Source of the DNA: Clostridium_AI sp964409685
Lineage (GTDB): Bacteria; Bacillota; Clostridia; Lachnospirales; Lachnospiraceae
Reading direction: 5' to 3'
Assembly: GCA_964409685.1 (NCBI GenBank)
Contig: CAYPEJ010000009.1
Span: 62,001 to 126,000 of the forward strand
Length of the DNA: 64,000 nt
Shown here: positions 37,112 through 46,859 of the stretch, one piece after another
How the letters are laid out: every line of letters begins with the position of its first letter
How positions within the stretch are numbered: position 1 is the stretch's first letter
Translations under genes and position numbers: made by a program
Notes under the pieces: generated by a model
The model's database searches: none
The model's input: the letters and a program-made list of their open reading frames with translations, nothing else
Told to the model about the DNA's origin: nothing

Positions 37112-38440
37112 ATGTTTGAATTCAGAACAAAATTACCAGAAGGAGAAGAAGCTGCTGACATGTCTTGCGAGTATAGCATGTACACATGGGAAGCTCAGGA
37201 GAATGTAAAACCAAATGTAGTAACAAAAACAGAAGGTTGTTATGTTTGGAATTCGAAAGGTGAAAAGCGATTTGATATCGGTTCCGGTGCGGTGTGTTCC
37301 AATATTGGGCATAGTCAACAACATGTAAGAGATGCAATCAAATTTCAGGCCGATCGTGTTGAGTATTGTACACATGACAATGTAACAGATGTTAGAGCTG
37401 CTTTATCCAAGAAACTGCTTACAGAATTTGCTCCTAAAAATATGAGTAAAGTAATATTTGGTACAGGTGGCGGTGAGATGAATGAATGGGCACTTAGGGT
37501 GGCCAAAGAATATACAGGAAAGTATAAGATTCTTTCTCAATATAACTCTTATCATGGTGCACAGTATGGTGCAGCTAACCTGACAGGAGAAGGTTGGAGA
37601 TTTTCTTCAGATCCACCAATCTCAGGACACGTTCATTTCTTTGGACCAAACTTTGAAGATCAGGTAGTTGGAGCAAAATTTGAAACAGAAGAAGATTGGA
37701 CAGAATTTTTGTTAGGACAGTTGGAACATTTGATTTTGATTGAGGGACCAACCAAAATTGCAGCAATCTTCTTTGAAGCAATTACAGGCGGTGGCGGAGC
37801 TATTGTTCCTCCTAAAGGATATTACAAAGGGGTACGTGCTCTTTGTGATAAGTATGATATTTTGCTTGTATTCGATGAAGTTATGGCTGGATTTGGTAGA
37901 TGTGGTAAAAACTTTGCACATGAATATTTTGATGTAGAAGCAGATATTATTACATTTGCAAAAGGAATAACATCCGCATACCTTCCATTTGGAGGATTAA
38001 TGGTTAACAAGAAAATTGCAGATTATTTTGAAGTGAATCCGGCACCGGTAGGATGTACTTATACAGCTCATCCATTATCATGTGCATGTGCCTTAGCAAC
38101 TCTTGAAGTATTTGAAGAACAAAAATTAGTTGAAAATTCTTATAATATGGGTATGATTATAGAAAAGAAACTGAAGGAGTTCGAAGAGACACATCCTTGT
38201 ATTGAGAAGACAAGAGGAGCAGGATTATTACGTTGCTATCGTCTGGTTAAATCTATACGTGATAGTGAGGAGGCTTGCAATAAATTGCTTAAGATGTATG
38301 ATGAGATGGGATACTGTAATGTATTCTTCCGTTTGGGTAATTTTGTAATCGCACCACCTCTTACAGTAACTGAGGAAGAAGTTAATATGATTCTTGAAGA
38401 TACAGATAAAGTGTTAACTGAGTTAGATAAAATGGTTTAA
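37112..38440 (+). CDS. class III PLP-dependent aminotransferase
   Basis: A 442-aa class III (omega) aminotransferase. Landmarks are IFGTGGGEMNEWALRVAKEYTG (cofactor phosphate loop), QYNSYHGAQYG, FFEAITGGGGAIVPPKGYYKGVRALCDKYDILLVFDEVMAGFGRCG, and the PLP-binding Lys in TFAKGITSAYLPFGG. The family moves an amino group from an omega-amine (taurine, beta-alanine, GABA, putrescine) to a keto acid. It heads an operon with a MerR regulator and an iron alcohol dehydrogenase, which would reduce the resulting aldehyde. The substrate cannot be read from sequence. AAAGGAGG lies nine bases before the ATG. Confidence 0.9.
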   Translation: MFEFRTKLPEGEEAADMSCEYSMYTWEAQENVKPNVVTKTEGCYVWNSKGEKRFDIGSGAVCSNIGHSQQHVRDAIKFQADRVEYCTHDNVTDVRAALSKKLLTEFAPKNMSKVIFGTGGGEMNEWALRVAKEYTGKYKILSQYNSYHGAQYGAANLTGEGWRFSSDPPISGHVHFFGPNFEDQVVGAKFETEEDWTEFLLGQLEHLILIEGPTKIAAIFFEAITGGGGAIVPPKGYYKGVRALCDKYDILLVFDEVMAGFGRCGKNFAHEYFDVEADIITFAKGITSAYLPFGGLMVNKKIADYFEVNPAPVGCTYTAHPLSCACALATLEVFEEQKLVENSYNMGMIIEKKLKEFEETHPCIEKTRGAGLLRCYRLVKSIRDSEEACNKLLKMYDEMGYCNVFFRLGNFVIAPPLTVTEEEVNMILEDTDKVLTELDKMV

Positions 38441-38470
38441 ATGAATCAGTTGTTCAATGTGTAGTGTTTA

Positions 38471-38502
38471 CCGGTGGCGAAGTATAATTGTTTCGCTACC
38501 GG
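38471..38502 (+). repeat. hairpin between aminotransferase and merR genes
   Basis: CCGGTGGCGAA pairs with TTCGCTACCGG (one mismatch) around a 10-base loop; no U-run follows, so probably an mRNA-processing or attenuation element. Confidence 0.6.
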
Positions 38503-38554
38503 CGAATACCAAAACAAGATGTCTCTTCGTGGGCTAGTCCATTGGAGGATTATT

Positions 38555-39406
38555 ATGAAAAGATATATGATTGGTGAAATTGCAAAAATTACGGGATTAT
38601 CAGCACATACATTGCGCTACTATGAAAAACATAATCTTATTATGCCTAGTTATGTAGATGAAGAGACAAATTACAGATACTATTCAGTATCGGATGTTGA
38701 AAAAATCGAAGTGTTGAAAGAATGTAAAAAGATGGATTTGACTCTTGAGCAAATCAGAAGAGTTATTGAGGCAAGTACGAATGAAGAAATTATCCGTATT
38801 ATTGATGATAAGCAAAAAGAAGTAGAAGAACAAATTGAACATTTTAAGGTGGTCGAAAAGAATATACGGTGGTATCGGAATGAATATGAGAATAATTTGA
38901 AGAAAAAAAGAGCATGCTATCAGCCTTTTATACAGCATATGGAAAAAAGAAAAGTGATATATCGTGAAAATCCATATGAAGAATCATCCTCTTTTATTGC
39001 TTTGGCAGAAATAGCCCAAAAACAATTGGAGATGATGGATATAGTTTCAAAACGAAATGGTTTTATTGCTGATACTAAGTGTTGGCAAGAGGAAACTGGA
39101 CTTCGCGTAAAAGGAGAATACATAGATTTACATATTGATGATTATGAATATACAAATCGTAATTATGTGTATAGTATTCCAGGTGGAACATATCTCTGTA
39201 TGAATATTGCACATGATGCAAGTTTAGGGGATGAAGAAGTAAATGTTACCACAATTCCTGAATTACAGTTGTTAAGAGACTATATGATGGATCACAATTA
39301 TATTCCGAAGATGGTTATTGTTGAGTCATATGCTCAATCATTGAAAATATTTGAACGTGTACGATGTCAGGTACAGATTTTGTTGGAGGTGCATGAAGAT
39401 GTTTAA
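38555..39406 (+). CDS. MerR-family regulator with effector-binding domain
   Basis: A 283-aa MerR regulator. The winged helix-turn-helix is at residues ~3-70 (MIGEIAKITGLSAHTLRYYEKHNLIMPSYVDEETNYRYYS). A coiled coil follows, and the C-terminal ~150 residues fit a GyrI-like/BltR-type ligand domain (IPGGTYLCMNIAHDA). It probably activates the promoter at 37036. ATG 38555 has GGAGG six bases upstream; the in-frame extension to 38474 crosses a hairpin. The stop overlaps the dehydrogenase start by eight bases, so they are translationally coupled. Confidence 0.87.
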   Translation: MKRYMIGEIAKITGLSAHTLRYYEKHNLIMPSYVDEETNYRYYSVSDVEKIEVLKECKKMDLTLEQIRRVIEASTNEEIIRIIDDKQKEVEEQIEHFKVVEKNIRWYRNEYENNLKKKRACYQPFIQHMEKRKVIYRENPYEESSSFIALAEIAQKQLEMMDIVSKRNGFIADTKCWQEETGLRVKGEYIDLHIDDYEYTNRNYVYSIPGGTYLCMNIAHDASLGDEEVNVTTIPELQLLRDYMMDHNYIPKMVIVESYAQSLKIFERVRCQVQILLEVHEDV

Positions 39407-40583
39407 TTTCGAGTTTGGTTTAGATACAAAGATTGCATTTGGAGCCGGACAGGTAAAAAAGCTTGCGGAAGTAATTCAGGCTTATGGAAAGAATGTATTA
39501 ATCGTATGTGGCGGAGGAAGTGCTAAGAAGAATGGTGCATATGATGATGTGATTAGAGTAATTAAAAGCTTTGGAGGTTGTGTTACTGAACTTAGTGGAG
39601 TACCATCTAATCCGACTGTTTCGAAAGCCAGAGAGGGAGTAGCAATATGTAAGGAAAAAGGAATTGATGCGATAGTAGCTATTGGTGGAGGCAGTGTTAT
39701 TGACTGTTCAAAACTGATTGCAGCAGGAGCAAAGTATAATGGTGATTGCTGGGAGCTAGTTAAGAATCCTATACTGATTCAGGATGCTGTACCTATATTT
39801 GTGGTTTCAACTGTTGCGGCATCAGGATCAGATATTGATTTTGCAGGTGTAATTAAAAATGAGGATACTAAGGAAAAAGAAGTGTTTGGTTCTCTACATT
39901 GTTCTCCTAAATACACGATTCTTGATCCTAATTATACAAAGTCTGTTCCCAAAAGATATACTGCAGCGGGCGTAGCAGACATGATGATGCATATATTGGA
40001 AAGTTATTTTCATCGGGAAGGTGATTCTGTACTTTGTAATCGAATGATGGAAGCTGTATTGAAAGTTATTGTTGAAAATGGCGAAAAGGTCATGAAGAAT
40101 CCGGAGAGTTATGAAGCGCGTGCCAATCTTATGTGGGCAGCAAGCCTTGCAACAAGTGGTATTGTAAGTTTTGGACTTAGTAGCGATGGACCAGGTGGTG
40201 GTGCGGCACCAATTCACTGGATAGAAGGTCAGATATGTGGATTTTATAATACAGTCCACGGTGAGGTACTGGCGCAAGTAGTTATTCCTTGGATGGAATA
40301 CATATTATGTGATAAGAACTGTGTACAATTTGCTGAACTTGCAACTAATGTTTTTGGAGTACCACAATCAGATGATACACAAGCATTGGCAAAAGAAGGA
40401 ATTAGCAAGCTTAAGAAGTTTTTCTTTGAGATTATGGAGATTCCTGAGAAGATGTCATCTGTTGGTGTGACGGAAGAGTATTTGCCAGAATGTGCAAAAA
40501 GAGCAGCTAGCTGTCCGTTATACGGTGGAAATGTTAATTTGACAGAAGAAGATGTTATGAATATTTTGAAAAAGGCGTTTTAA
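39399..40583 (+). CDS. iron-containing alcohol dehydrogenase
   Basis: A 394-aa group III alcohol dehydrogenase. The NAD-binding GGGSVIDCSKLIAAGA motif and the metal-site stretch VADMMMHILESYF (Asp, His) and YNTVHGEVLAQ (His) are present. It should interconvert an aldehyde and alcohol, here probably the aldehyde made by the aminotransferase. GGAGG lies nine bases before ATG 39399; an ATG at 39393 is possible. This pairing resembles taurine (Tpa-SarD) and GABA (aminotransferase-4-hydroxybutyrate dehydrogenase) routes. No isethionate lyase is present, and the substrate stays open. Confidence 0.9.
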   Translation: MFNFEFGLDTKIAFGAGQVKKLAEVIQAYGKNVLIVCGGGSAKKNGAYDDVIRVIKSFGGCVTELSGVPSNPTVSKAREGVAICKEKGIDAIVAIGGGSVIDCSKLIAAGAKYNGDCWELVKNPILIQDAVPIFVVSTVAASGSDIDFAGVIKNEDTKEKEVFGSLHCSPKYTILDPNYTKSVPKRYTAAGVADMMMHILESYFHREGDSVLCNRMMEAVLKVIVENGEKVMKNPESYEARANLMWAASLATSGIVSFGLSSDGPGGGAAPIHWIEGQICGFYNTVHGEVLAQVVIPWMEYILCDKNCVQFAELATNVFGVPQSDDTQALAKEGISKLKKFFFEIMEIPEKMSSVGVTEEYLPECAKRAASCPLYGGNVNLTEEDVMNILKKAF

Positions 40584-40649
40584 AGGTGGTTTTATATTGC
40601 TTTTTATGCATGCTACTATTGTATTGCAGAATTGAAGAAAGATTGGACT

Positions 40650-40687
40650 AAGGCGTCTATCAGTATTTACTGGTGGACGCCTTTATT
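40650..40687 (+). terminator. terminator after the dehydrogenase gene
   Basis: AAGGCGTC pairs with GACGCCTT around an inner CAGTATTTACTG hairpin, followed by TTATTT. It splits the enzyme operon from the transporter operon. Confidence 0.8.
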
Positions 40688-40710
40688 TAATTATACGAGG
40701 AGTGATGCGT

Positions 40711-41652
40711 ATGAAATATCTTAGGTTTATAGCAAAGAGGTTGTTATATATGGTACTTACGTTAGTGCTTACCACCTTTGTCATTTTTATCCTTTTACAC
40801 ACATTTGGAGCTAACCCGATTATGACCATTTGTGGTAATAGAACTGTTTCTGCAGAAATGAAGCAAAGTATCATTGAAAGTTACCATTTAAATGAGAATA
40901 TAATTAGTCAGTATTTTATATGGCTTAAAGGTGTAGCTATGGGTGATTTTGGTGTATCTTATGTTGGTAAGCAGTCAGTATCAACTGCAATCATACAAAA
41001 GACGCCGGTAACTGCAGGGTTAATTGTAGGAACCATGTTGATTAGTTTTTTGATTTCTATTCCGATTGGTTTATTACAGGCTGTTAAAGCCGGACAGAAA
41101 ATCGATCAGATACTTTCTGTGTTATTGGTTGTTTTATCATCAACACCATCTTTTTTGTTAGGACTCATATCTTTACTACTTGTGCCCATCGTTCTACCGG
41201 GATATCCGATTAGTGGAGGGTATACGGATTTTGGTGGATTTTTAACAAGAATTTCTATTCCGTGTATTGTTTTATCATTTATCAATATTGGCTTACTATC
41301 GCGTCTGATGCGTAGTAGTGCAGTCGAGGAAATGAATAAGCATTATGTTATAACCTCGAAAGCAAAAGGAATGGCTTTTAAGAAAATATTGATTGGCGAT
41401 ATTGTTCCAAACAGTATTATCCCTGTATTAACAGTTGCATCTGTTATGATCGGTGGAATTATTTCGGAGTCAATGTTAGTAGAAAAAGTATTCTCTTTGC
41501 CGGGATTAGGAAGCATGTTGGTAAAAGCAGTTTCAGAAAATGATTTTCCTGTAACAATGGCAATCACACTAATTATGTTAATTCTGTTTATGGTAAGTAG
41601 TTTGGTTATGGACATTGTTTATACGTTAATTGATCCGCGAGTAAAGTTATAG
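40711..41652 (+). CDS. peptide/nickel-type ABC permease (DppB/OppB family)
   Basis: A 313-aa permease with six membrane helices. The N-terminal RFIAKRLLYMVLTLVLTTFVIFILLH and the core TSKAKGMAFKKILIGDIVPNSIIPVLT EAA-type loop identify the DppB family. ATG 40711 follows GAGGAG by eight bases; GTG 40702 and ATG 40705 are in frame but too close. It is the first gene of a five-gene transporter set whose substrate is probably a peptide, amine or opine-like compound handled by the upstream enzymes. Confidence 0.9.
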   Translation: MKYLRFIAKRLLYMVLTLVLTTFVIFILLHTFGANPIMTICGNRTVSAEMKQSIIESYHLNENIISQYFIWLKGVAMGDFGVSYVGKQSVSTAIIQKTPVTAGLIVGTMLISFLISIPIGLLQAVKAGQKIDQILSVLLVVLSSTPSFLLGLISLLLVPIVLPGYPISGGYTDFGGFLTRISIPCIVLSFINIGLLSRLMRSSAVEEMNKHYVITSKAKGMAFKKILIGDIVPNSIIPVLTVASVMIGGIISESMLVEKVFSLPGLGSMLVKAVSENDFPVTMAITLIMLILFMVSSLVMDIVYTLIDPRVKL

Positions 41653-41664
41653 GAGGTGGCTCTG

Positions 41665-42546
41665 ATGAATAGAAAAATAGGGCGATTATTCACGATTCCG
41701 ATGATTATAGCAACATTTATTTTGATGGTTACATTAGTACTGATTTTATTTGGGCCATTATTAAAGCCTTATGATGAGACTGCGATTGATGTTATAAATG
41801 CAAATCAAGGAATCAGTAGTGAACATATATTAGGAACCGACTCACTAGGGCGAGATAACTTATCCCGTCTTATTACCGGATGCCGGACAACGGTATTAAA
41901 TGCTGTCACTGTAATTATCATTTCAATCATTATCGGCGTTCCTTTAGGAATGATGGCAGGATATTTTGGCGGATGGTTTGATACATTTTATATGCGAATA
42001 TGTGATGTACTTTGTGCCTTTCCGGTACTGCTGTTAGCATTTGTCCTGATTGCAGTCTTTGGTCGTGGAACTGCTAATGTGATTATTGCATTAGGTATCA
42101 TCTTTACGCCGATGATTTCCAAATTATCCAGAAGTACGGTGCTAGTTCAGAAAAATCTTCCTTATGTACAAGCAGCACAGGTTATAGGCTACTCACATTT
42201 AAGAATTATATTTAGAGAAATATTACCAAATTGTATTGGAACTCTTTTGGCAGAGGTTACATTAGACGTTGGAGCTGCTATGGGCAGTTTGGCTTCCATG
42301 AGTTATTGTGGATTAGGTGTCCAGCCACCAACTGCTGATTGGGGAATAATGTTAGATGATAATATGTCAATGATTTATGAACATCCTCTTTTGGCATTGG
42401 CACCTGGAATTGCAATTGTATTAGTAGTGACATCATTATCTGTTGTATCTGACAATTTAAGAATATATATGGATCCAACGCAAAGAGTGTTACCTTCTAT
42501 TCGGGTATATAAGAAGAAACACAGACTGCAACAAAAGGTGTATTAG
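41665..42546 (+). CDS. peptide/nickel-type ABC permease (DppC/OppC family)
   Basis: A 293-aa DppC-type permease. The family hallmark HILGTDSLGRDNLSRLITGCRTT follows the first helix, and the EAA-type loop is AQVIGYSHLRIIFREILPNC. AGGAGG lies eight bases before ATG 41665, twelve bases after the previous stop. It forms the channel with the DppB-type subunit. Confidence 0.92.
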   Translation: MNRKIGRLFTIPMIIATFILMVTLVLILFGPLLKPYDETAIDVINANQGISSEHILGTDSLGRDNLSRLITGCRTTVLNAVTVIIISIIIGVPLGMMAGYFGGWFDTFYMRICDVLCAFPVLLLAFVLIAVFGRGTANVIIALGIIFTPMISKLSRSTVLVQKNLPYVQAAQVIGYSHLRIIFREILPNCIGTLLAEVTLDVGAAMGSLASMSYCGLGVQPPTADWGIMLDDNMSMIYEHPLLALAPGIAIVLVVTSLSVVSDNLRIYMDPTQRVLPSIRVYKKKHRLQQKVY

Positions 42547-42563
42547 AATAGGAGGTTGCTCAT

Positions 42564-43538
42564 ATGTCAGATGATAATATTTTGAAAATAAAAGATTTAG
42601 TAGTAGAAGTGATTACACCCGGTGGAATTATACAACCAGTTCATCACCTTGATTTGGATGTTAGGAAAAAGGAGATTGTTGGAATAGTTGGTGAAAGTGG
42701 TTCAGGAAAAAGTATGACAATAAAATCGATCATGAGACTTCATGATGAGAGAAAAGTCAGTATTGATGGAAGTATTTTATACGATGGAAAAGAACTCTTA
42801 GAACTAAAAGAAAAGGAGATGCTGCAATACAGAGGAAATGAAATAGCAATGATATTCCAGGATCCGATGATATCACTCAATCCTATTAAAACCGTTGGAA
42901 AGCAAGTTGTCGAAATGATTTTAGAAAATGAAAGTATCTCCAAAGGGGAAGCGAAAGAAAGGGTATTAGATGTATTTGAAAAGGTGCAGATAAATCCACC
43001 AGAACAAAGATTTAATCAATATCCATTTGAATTAAGTGGAGGAATGCTACAAAGAATTGTAATTGCAATGTCTCTTGTGTGCCATGCTAAGTTGTTATTA
43101 GCGGATGAGCCAACAACTGCCCTTGATGTTTCTACGCAAGCTCAGATTTTAAAATTGATTAAGGAAATGCAAAATCAGGAAGATATGGCTGTGATTGTTG
43201 TCACACATAACTTTGGTGTGGTTGCAGAGATTTGTGAAAAAGTAGCAGTAATGTATGCAGGAAGAATTGTTGAGAGCGGAAATGTAAGAGAAATATTTGA
43301 TAATCCGATGCATCCTTATACGAAAGCATTAATGCAAAGTAGGATTAGCCCATCCATGAGAGGGAAAAAGATAGATACAATTCCGGGAGTTCCACCTTCC
43401 TTACATGGAAAAATGCAAGGCTGTCCTTTTGCACCACGATGTAAAAAAGCGAAAGAAACTTGCTTTGTAGAACAACCGGAGCTAGTTGATATGAATGGTC
43501 ATAAGGTGGCATGCAGCATGCTGGGAGGTGAAAAGTGA
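42564..43538 (+). CDS. oligopeptide-type ABC ATPase (DppD/OppD family)
   Basis: A 324-aa ATPase subunit. Walker A is GESGSGKS (~40), the signature LSGGMLQR, Walker B LLLADEPTTALD and the switch His in VTHNFG. The C-terminal oligopeptide extension with its four-Cys region (CPFAPRCKKAKETC) is present. The signature has M for the usual Q, common in this subfamily. AGGAGG lies nine bases before the ATG. Confidence 0.93.
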   Translation: MSDDNILKIKDLVVEVITPGGIIQPVHHLDLDVRKKEIVGIVGESGSGKSMTIKSIMRLHDERKVSIDGSILYDGKELLELKEKEMLQYRGNEIAMIFQDPMISLNPIKTVGKQVVEMILENESISKGEAKERVLDVFEKVQINPPEQRFNQYPFELSGGMLQRIVIAMSLVCHAKLLLADEPTTALDVSTQAQILKLIKEMQNQEDMAVIVVTHNFGVVAEICEKVAVMYAGRIVESGNVREIFDNPMHPYTKALMQSRISPSMRGKKIDTIPGVPPSLHGKMQGCPFAPRCKKAKETCFVEQPELVDMNGHKVACSMLGGEK

Positions 43539-44494
43539 TGAAACCAGTAGTAAAAACGGAAGGATTAACAAAGCATTATTATGTAGGCAAAAAAGTAATA
43601 CATGCGTTAGACAACATAAATCTTTGTGTGAATGAAAAAGAAATTATGGGTCTTGTTGGAGAGAGTGGATCGGGCAAATCGACATTTGGTAAATGCATAA
43701 TAGGATTAGAAGATTCGGATTCCGGAAGCATTTATTTCGAGGATTTGGATACAGAAACTCTTTCAAAGTCACAAAGAAAAGAGTTGTGTCAAAGAATGCA
43801 AATGGTGTTTCAAAATCCTTTTTCATCATTTAATCCTAAAATACCAATCGGAAAAAATCTGATGAATGTATGTAGATACTATAATTTTTCAAAACAAGAT
43901 GCCAAAACAAGGTTAGAAGAATTGCTTGTGATGGTCAATTTAGGAAAAGAAATTCTAAAACGTCTGCCTGCCGAATTAAGCGGAGGACAACTGCAAAGAC
44001 TTGCTCTTGTAAGAGCTATGATTTCGAATCCAAAGTTTATCGTTGCAGATGAAGCAGTATCGGCTTTAGATATTTCTGTACAGGCACAGGTGTTAAATTT
44101 GTTTGTTGATATGAGAGATACTATGGATTTAAGTATTTTATTTATTTCTCATGATTTAAATGTAGTTCAACAGATTTGTGACAGGGTAGCGGTGCTGTAT
44201 CTTGGACAAATCATAGAGATTGGTACAGTGTCAGAGGTTTATGATGATACACGACATCCGTATACGGAATCTTTGATACTAGCAAAACCAAAGGAACATC
44301 CAGATGAAAATAGAGAGAAAATAAATTATAAGGGAGATGGTTTAAGTGCAGTAGACATAAAGGAAGGATGCAGATTTTTTGGAAGATGTCCATATGGCAA
44401 AGAAGGATTATGCAATGTGGGTACACCTGAATTAAGAAAAATATCTGGGGAACATTATACTTCCTGCGTTAGAGACAGAGCAGAATGGACTTAA
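43538..44494 (+). CDS. oligopeptide-type ABC ATPase (DppF/OppF family)
   Basis: A 318-aa ATPase partner of the previous gene. Walker A GESGSGKST, signature LSGGQLQRLALVRA, Walker B FIVADEAVSALD and the C-terminal Cys region CRFFGRCPYGKEGLC are all present. Walker B reads DEAVSALD, the usual OppF form. The start and the previous stop overlap (TGATG), and GGGAGG precedes it. Confidence 0.93.
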   Translation: MKPVVKTEGLTKHYYVGKKVIHALDNINLCVNEKEIMGLVGESGSGKSTFGKCIIGLEDSDSGSIYFEDLDTETLSKSQRKELCQRMQMVFQNPFSSFNPKIPIGKNLMNVCRYYNFSKQDAKTRLEELLVMVNLGKEILKRLPAELSGGQLQRLALVRAMISNPKFIVADEAVSALDISVQAQVLNLFVDMRDTMDLSILFISHDLNVVQQICDRVAVLYLGQIIEIGTVSEVYDDTRHPYTESLILAKPKEHPDENREKINYKGDGLSAVDIKEGCRFFGRCPYGKEGLCNVGTPELRKISGEHYTSCVRDRAEWT

Positions 44495-44522
44495 TAATTT
44501 ATTGTGAAATGGAGGTATTTAT

Positions 44523-46129
44523 ATGAGAAATATTGCAAAAAATGTATTATGACATTATGTATTGTGACTATGATGTTTGGGCTGGTAGGATGTTTCAGCT
44601 CCGGAGGAGCAGAAGGAAATAGCGATGAAACATTACGAGTTCAGATTTGTGCAGAACCAGAAAGCCTGGATCCTGCAATGGATTATGCACCGGGTGAATT
44701 CTACACAACGCCACAGATATGCGACTCGCTATTAAACCTTACAAGTGATTTGGAAATGGAACCGAATATTTGTTCCGAATGGAATAAGGTGGATGATTTG
44801 ACATATGTCTATAAAATTCGAGACGATGTGACATTTTCAGATGGAACAAAAATGACAATGGATGATGTAATATATTGTGTTAATCGTATTATTGATCCGG
44901 AAGTAGGTTCTACTGTAAGTTGGATGTTAACAAGTGTCAAGAGTGTGGAACAGACGGGAGACTGGGAAATGACAATTAAGTTATCAAAACCGGATTCACT
45001 GTTTCAGTACACAATGGCATTAGCACCAGGTATGATATATTCTAAAGCAGCTTGTGAAAAGGCTGGAGAATCATTTGGTACGGCTGATGGTGGAATCATA
45101 GGAACGGGTCCATATGTATTGAGTGATTGGACTTCAGGTATGGAAATCAATATGTCAATTAATGAAAACTATTGGAAAGGCACAGATGATATTGATATAA
45201 AGAAGCTTCAATTCAAGATTATTTCTGATGATTCAGCGACAGTAACAGCAGCAAATGCAGGTGAAATTGATTTTATTACTTTATTATCAAGTGATTATTT
45301 AAAACAGGTAAATGATGAATTTAAATTAAAAGTTGTGGAAAGTACAGAAGATAGATGTTTCTTCTTCAATTGTAAACAGAAATATACCGGAGATGTAAAT
45401 GTAAGAAAAGCATTGGCATGTTGTTTTAATCGAGATGTGTTCATGGATTCTCTTTATCAGGACCGTTACACAAAATGTAATGGATTACTGTTCGGTGAGA
45501 AATTATACCCAGATTCGTCATGGAAAAGTTTTGCTTCTGAATACCCATACAATTACGAGTATAATCTTGATAAAGCAAAAGAGTATCTTGCACAGTCAGA
45601 ATATCCGGATGGAGGATTTGAAATTACGGCATTGGTTGCTGCAAATAATGGAACAGAGATGAAAGAAGCGCAGATGTTCCAGGAGGCAGCAAAGGAAATT
45701 GGTATCACTGTCACATTAAAGACAGTATCAGATGCAGAATTACAAAATGTACTGTTTGTCGGGGATGAAAAAACCAGATTACGTGATTATGATGTTTATG
45801 TAGCAGGTTGGATTTCTGATTATCCGGATAGTATGGGATATTTCGAATCGTTATTGGCATCATGGAATGATGTTGATGGCGCATTGAATTTCTCACAGTA
45901 CAATAATGATGAGTTTGATGAGTTGTTAAAAGATGTTCACGAAGCAAAGGATGATGCATCCCGTAGTGAGATTCTTAAAGAGGTTGCATTGAAAGTAGGA
46001 GAAGACTGCCCAATTGCTCCACTTGGATATAACAAGAGCTTTTTCTTATTGAAAGACGGATATGACTATACATTTAATGGAATGGATGTATGGGGAATGT
46101 ACTTAAAAAATGTAAAGAAAACAAAGTAG
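44523..46129 (+). CDS. ABC peptide-type substrate-binding lipoprotein, start shifted by one base
   Basis: A ~530-aa SBP_bac_5 family binding protein (TLRVQICAEPESLDPAMDY, AEGNSD tether, lipobox LVGC). The best start is ATG 44523, seven bases after GGAGG (44511-44515), but it reads MRNIAKNVL and stops. One extra A in the six-A run at 44537-44542 would join it to KCIMTLCIVTMMFGLVGC and give a normal basic lipoprotein signal. In the sequence as given, the open frame runs from GTG 44504 (MKWRYLYEKYCKKC) or ATG 44549, neither with a ribosome site. So it is either a frameshift, a sequencing error or a slippage-controlled gene. The mature protein looks intact. It belongs to the Dpp-type transporter. 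Confidence 0.8.
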
Positions 46130-46193
46130 TATAATACTTTTAGATTTGAAGTGTAAGTGATGGAACAATCAAAACTTCGGAATGGAGGTAATT

Positions 46194-46835
46194 ATGAAAG
46201 ATAATTATGTAATTACTATTGCCAGAGGATTTGGCACAGGTGGAAAAGTATTGGCTATGAGATTAGCACAAGAACTTGGGATTGAATGTTATGAGCATAG
46301 AATTCTTGCACTATGTTCACAGCAAAGTGAGTTACAGTACGAAAAGTATGTCAATTCAGATGAAAACATAAATAATGTTAGTTTTTGGAATAGGCAGCTT
46401 CGCAAGATAAAGGGGATTACGACTCCATTGCCACAAAAAGATAGATTCATAGCAGATGATGAATTATTTGCACGTCAGACAAAAGTAATTAATGATTTAG
46501 CAGATAGTGAGTCTTGCGTTATCGTTGGTAAATGTGCTGATTATATTTTAAAAGATCGTAAAAATGTTATTAGTATATATATTGAGGCACCTAGACATTA
46601 TTGTTTAAAACGAATTATGGATCGAATGGATGTAAGTGAAGCGGAGGCTCATAGACTTATATCAAGAACAGACCGATATCGTGCAGAATACTATGAGTAT
46701 TATACAGGTGGAAATTATTGGACGAATCCAGTGAATTACGACATGACTTTTAATATGGAGCGAGTAGGCGAGGATAATTGTGTGGAAATGATTAAAGAAT
46801 ATGTTAGTAAAAAGCTGGGGAGACAAGTGAGCTGA
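46194..46835 (+). CDS. cytidylate-kinase-like protein
   Basis: A 213-aa P-loop protein of the cytidylate-kinase-like family common in Clostridia. The loop is degenerate: IARGFGTGGKVLAMRLAQELGI in place of GxxGxGKS/T. The lid/Arg segment reads RIMDRMDVSEAEAHRLISRTDRYRAEYYEYYTG. Whether it phosphorylates CMP is unknown; many such genes sit in transporter operons. GGAGG lies six bases before ATG 46194. Confidence 0.72.
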   Translation: MKDNYVITIARGFGTGGKVLAMRLAQELGIECYEHRILALCSQQSELQYEKYVNSDENINNVSFWNRQLRKIKGITTPLPQKDRFIADDELFARQTKVINDLADSESCVIVGKCADYILKDRKNVISIYIEAPRHYCLKRIMDRMDVSEAEAHRLISRTDRYRAEYYEYYTGGNYWTNPVNYDMTFNMERVGEDNCVEMIKEYVSKKLGRQVS

Positions 46836-46859
46836 TTACCATTGTTACGGAGGTGCACT

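Noticed and set aside
38471..38502. Terminator between aminotransferase and merR genes
   Set aside because: Good stem but no U-run; probably not an intrinsic terminator.
39894..40277. 127-aa minus-strand frame
   Set aside because: Antisense to the iron alcohol dehydrogenase; Thr/His-rich shadow.
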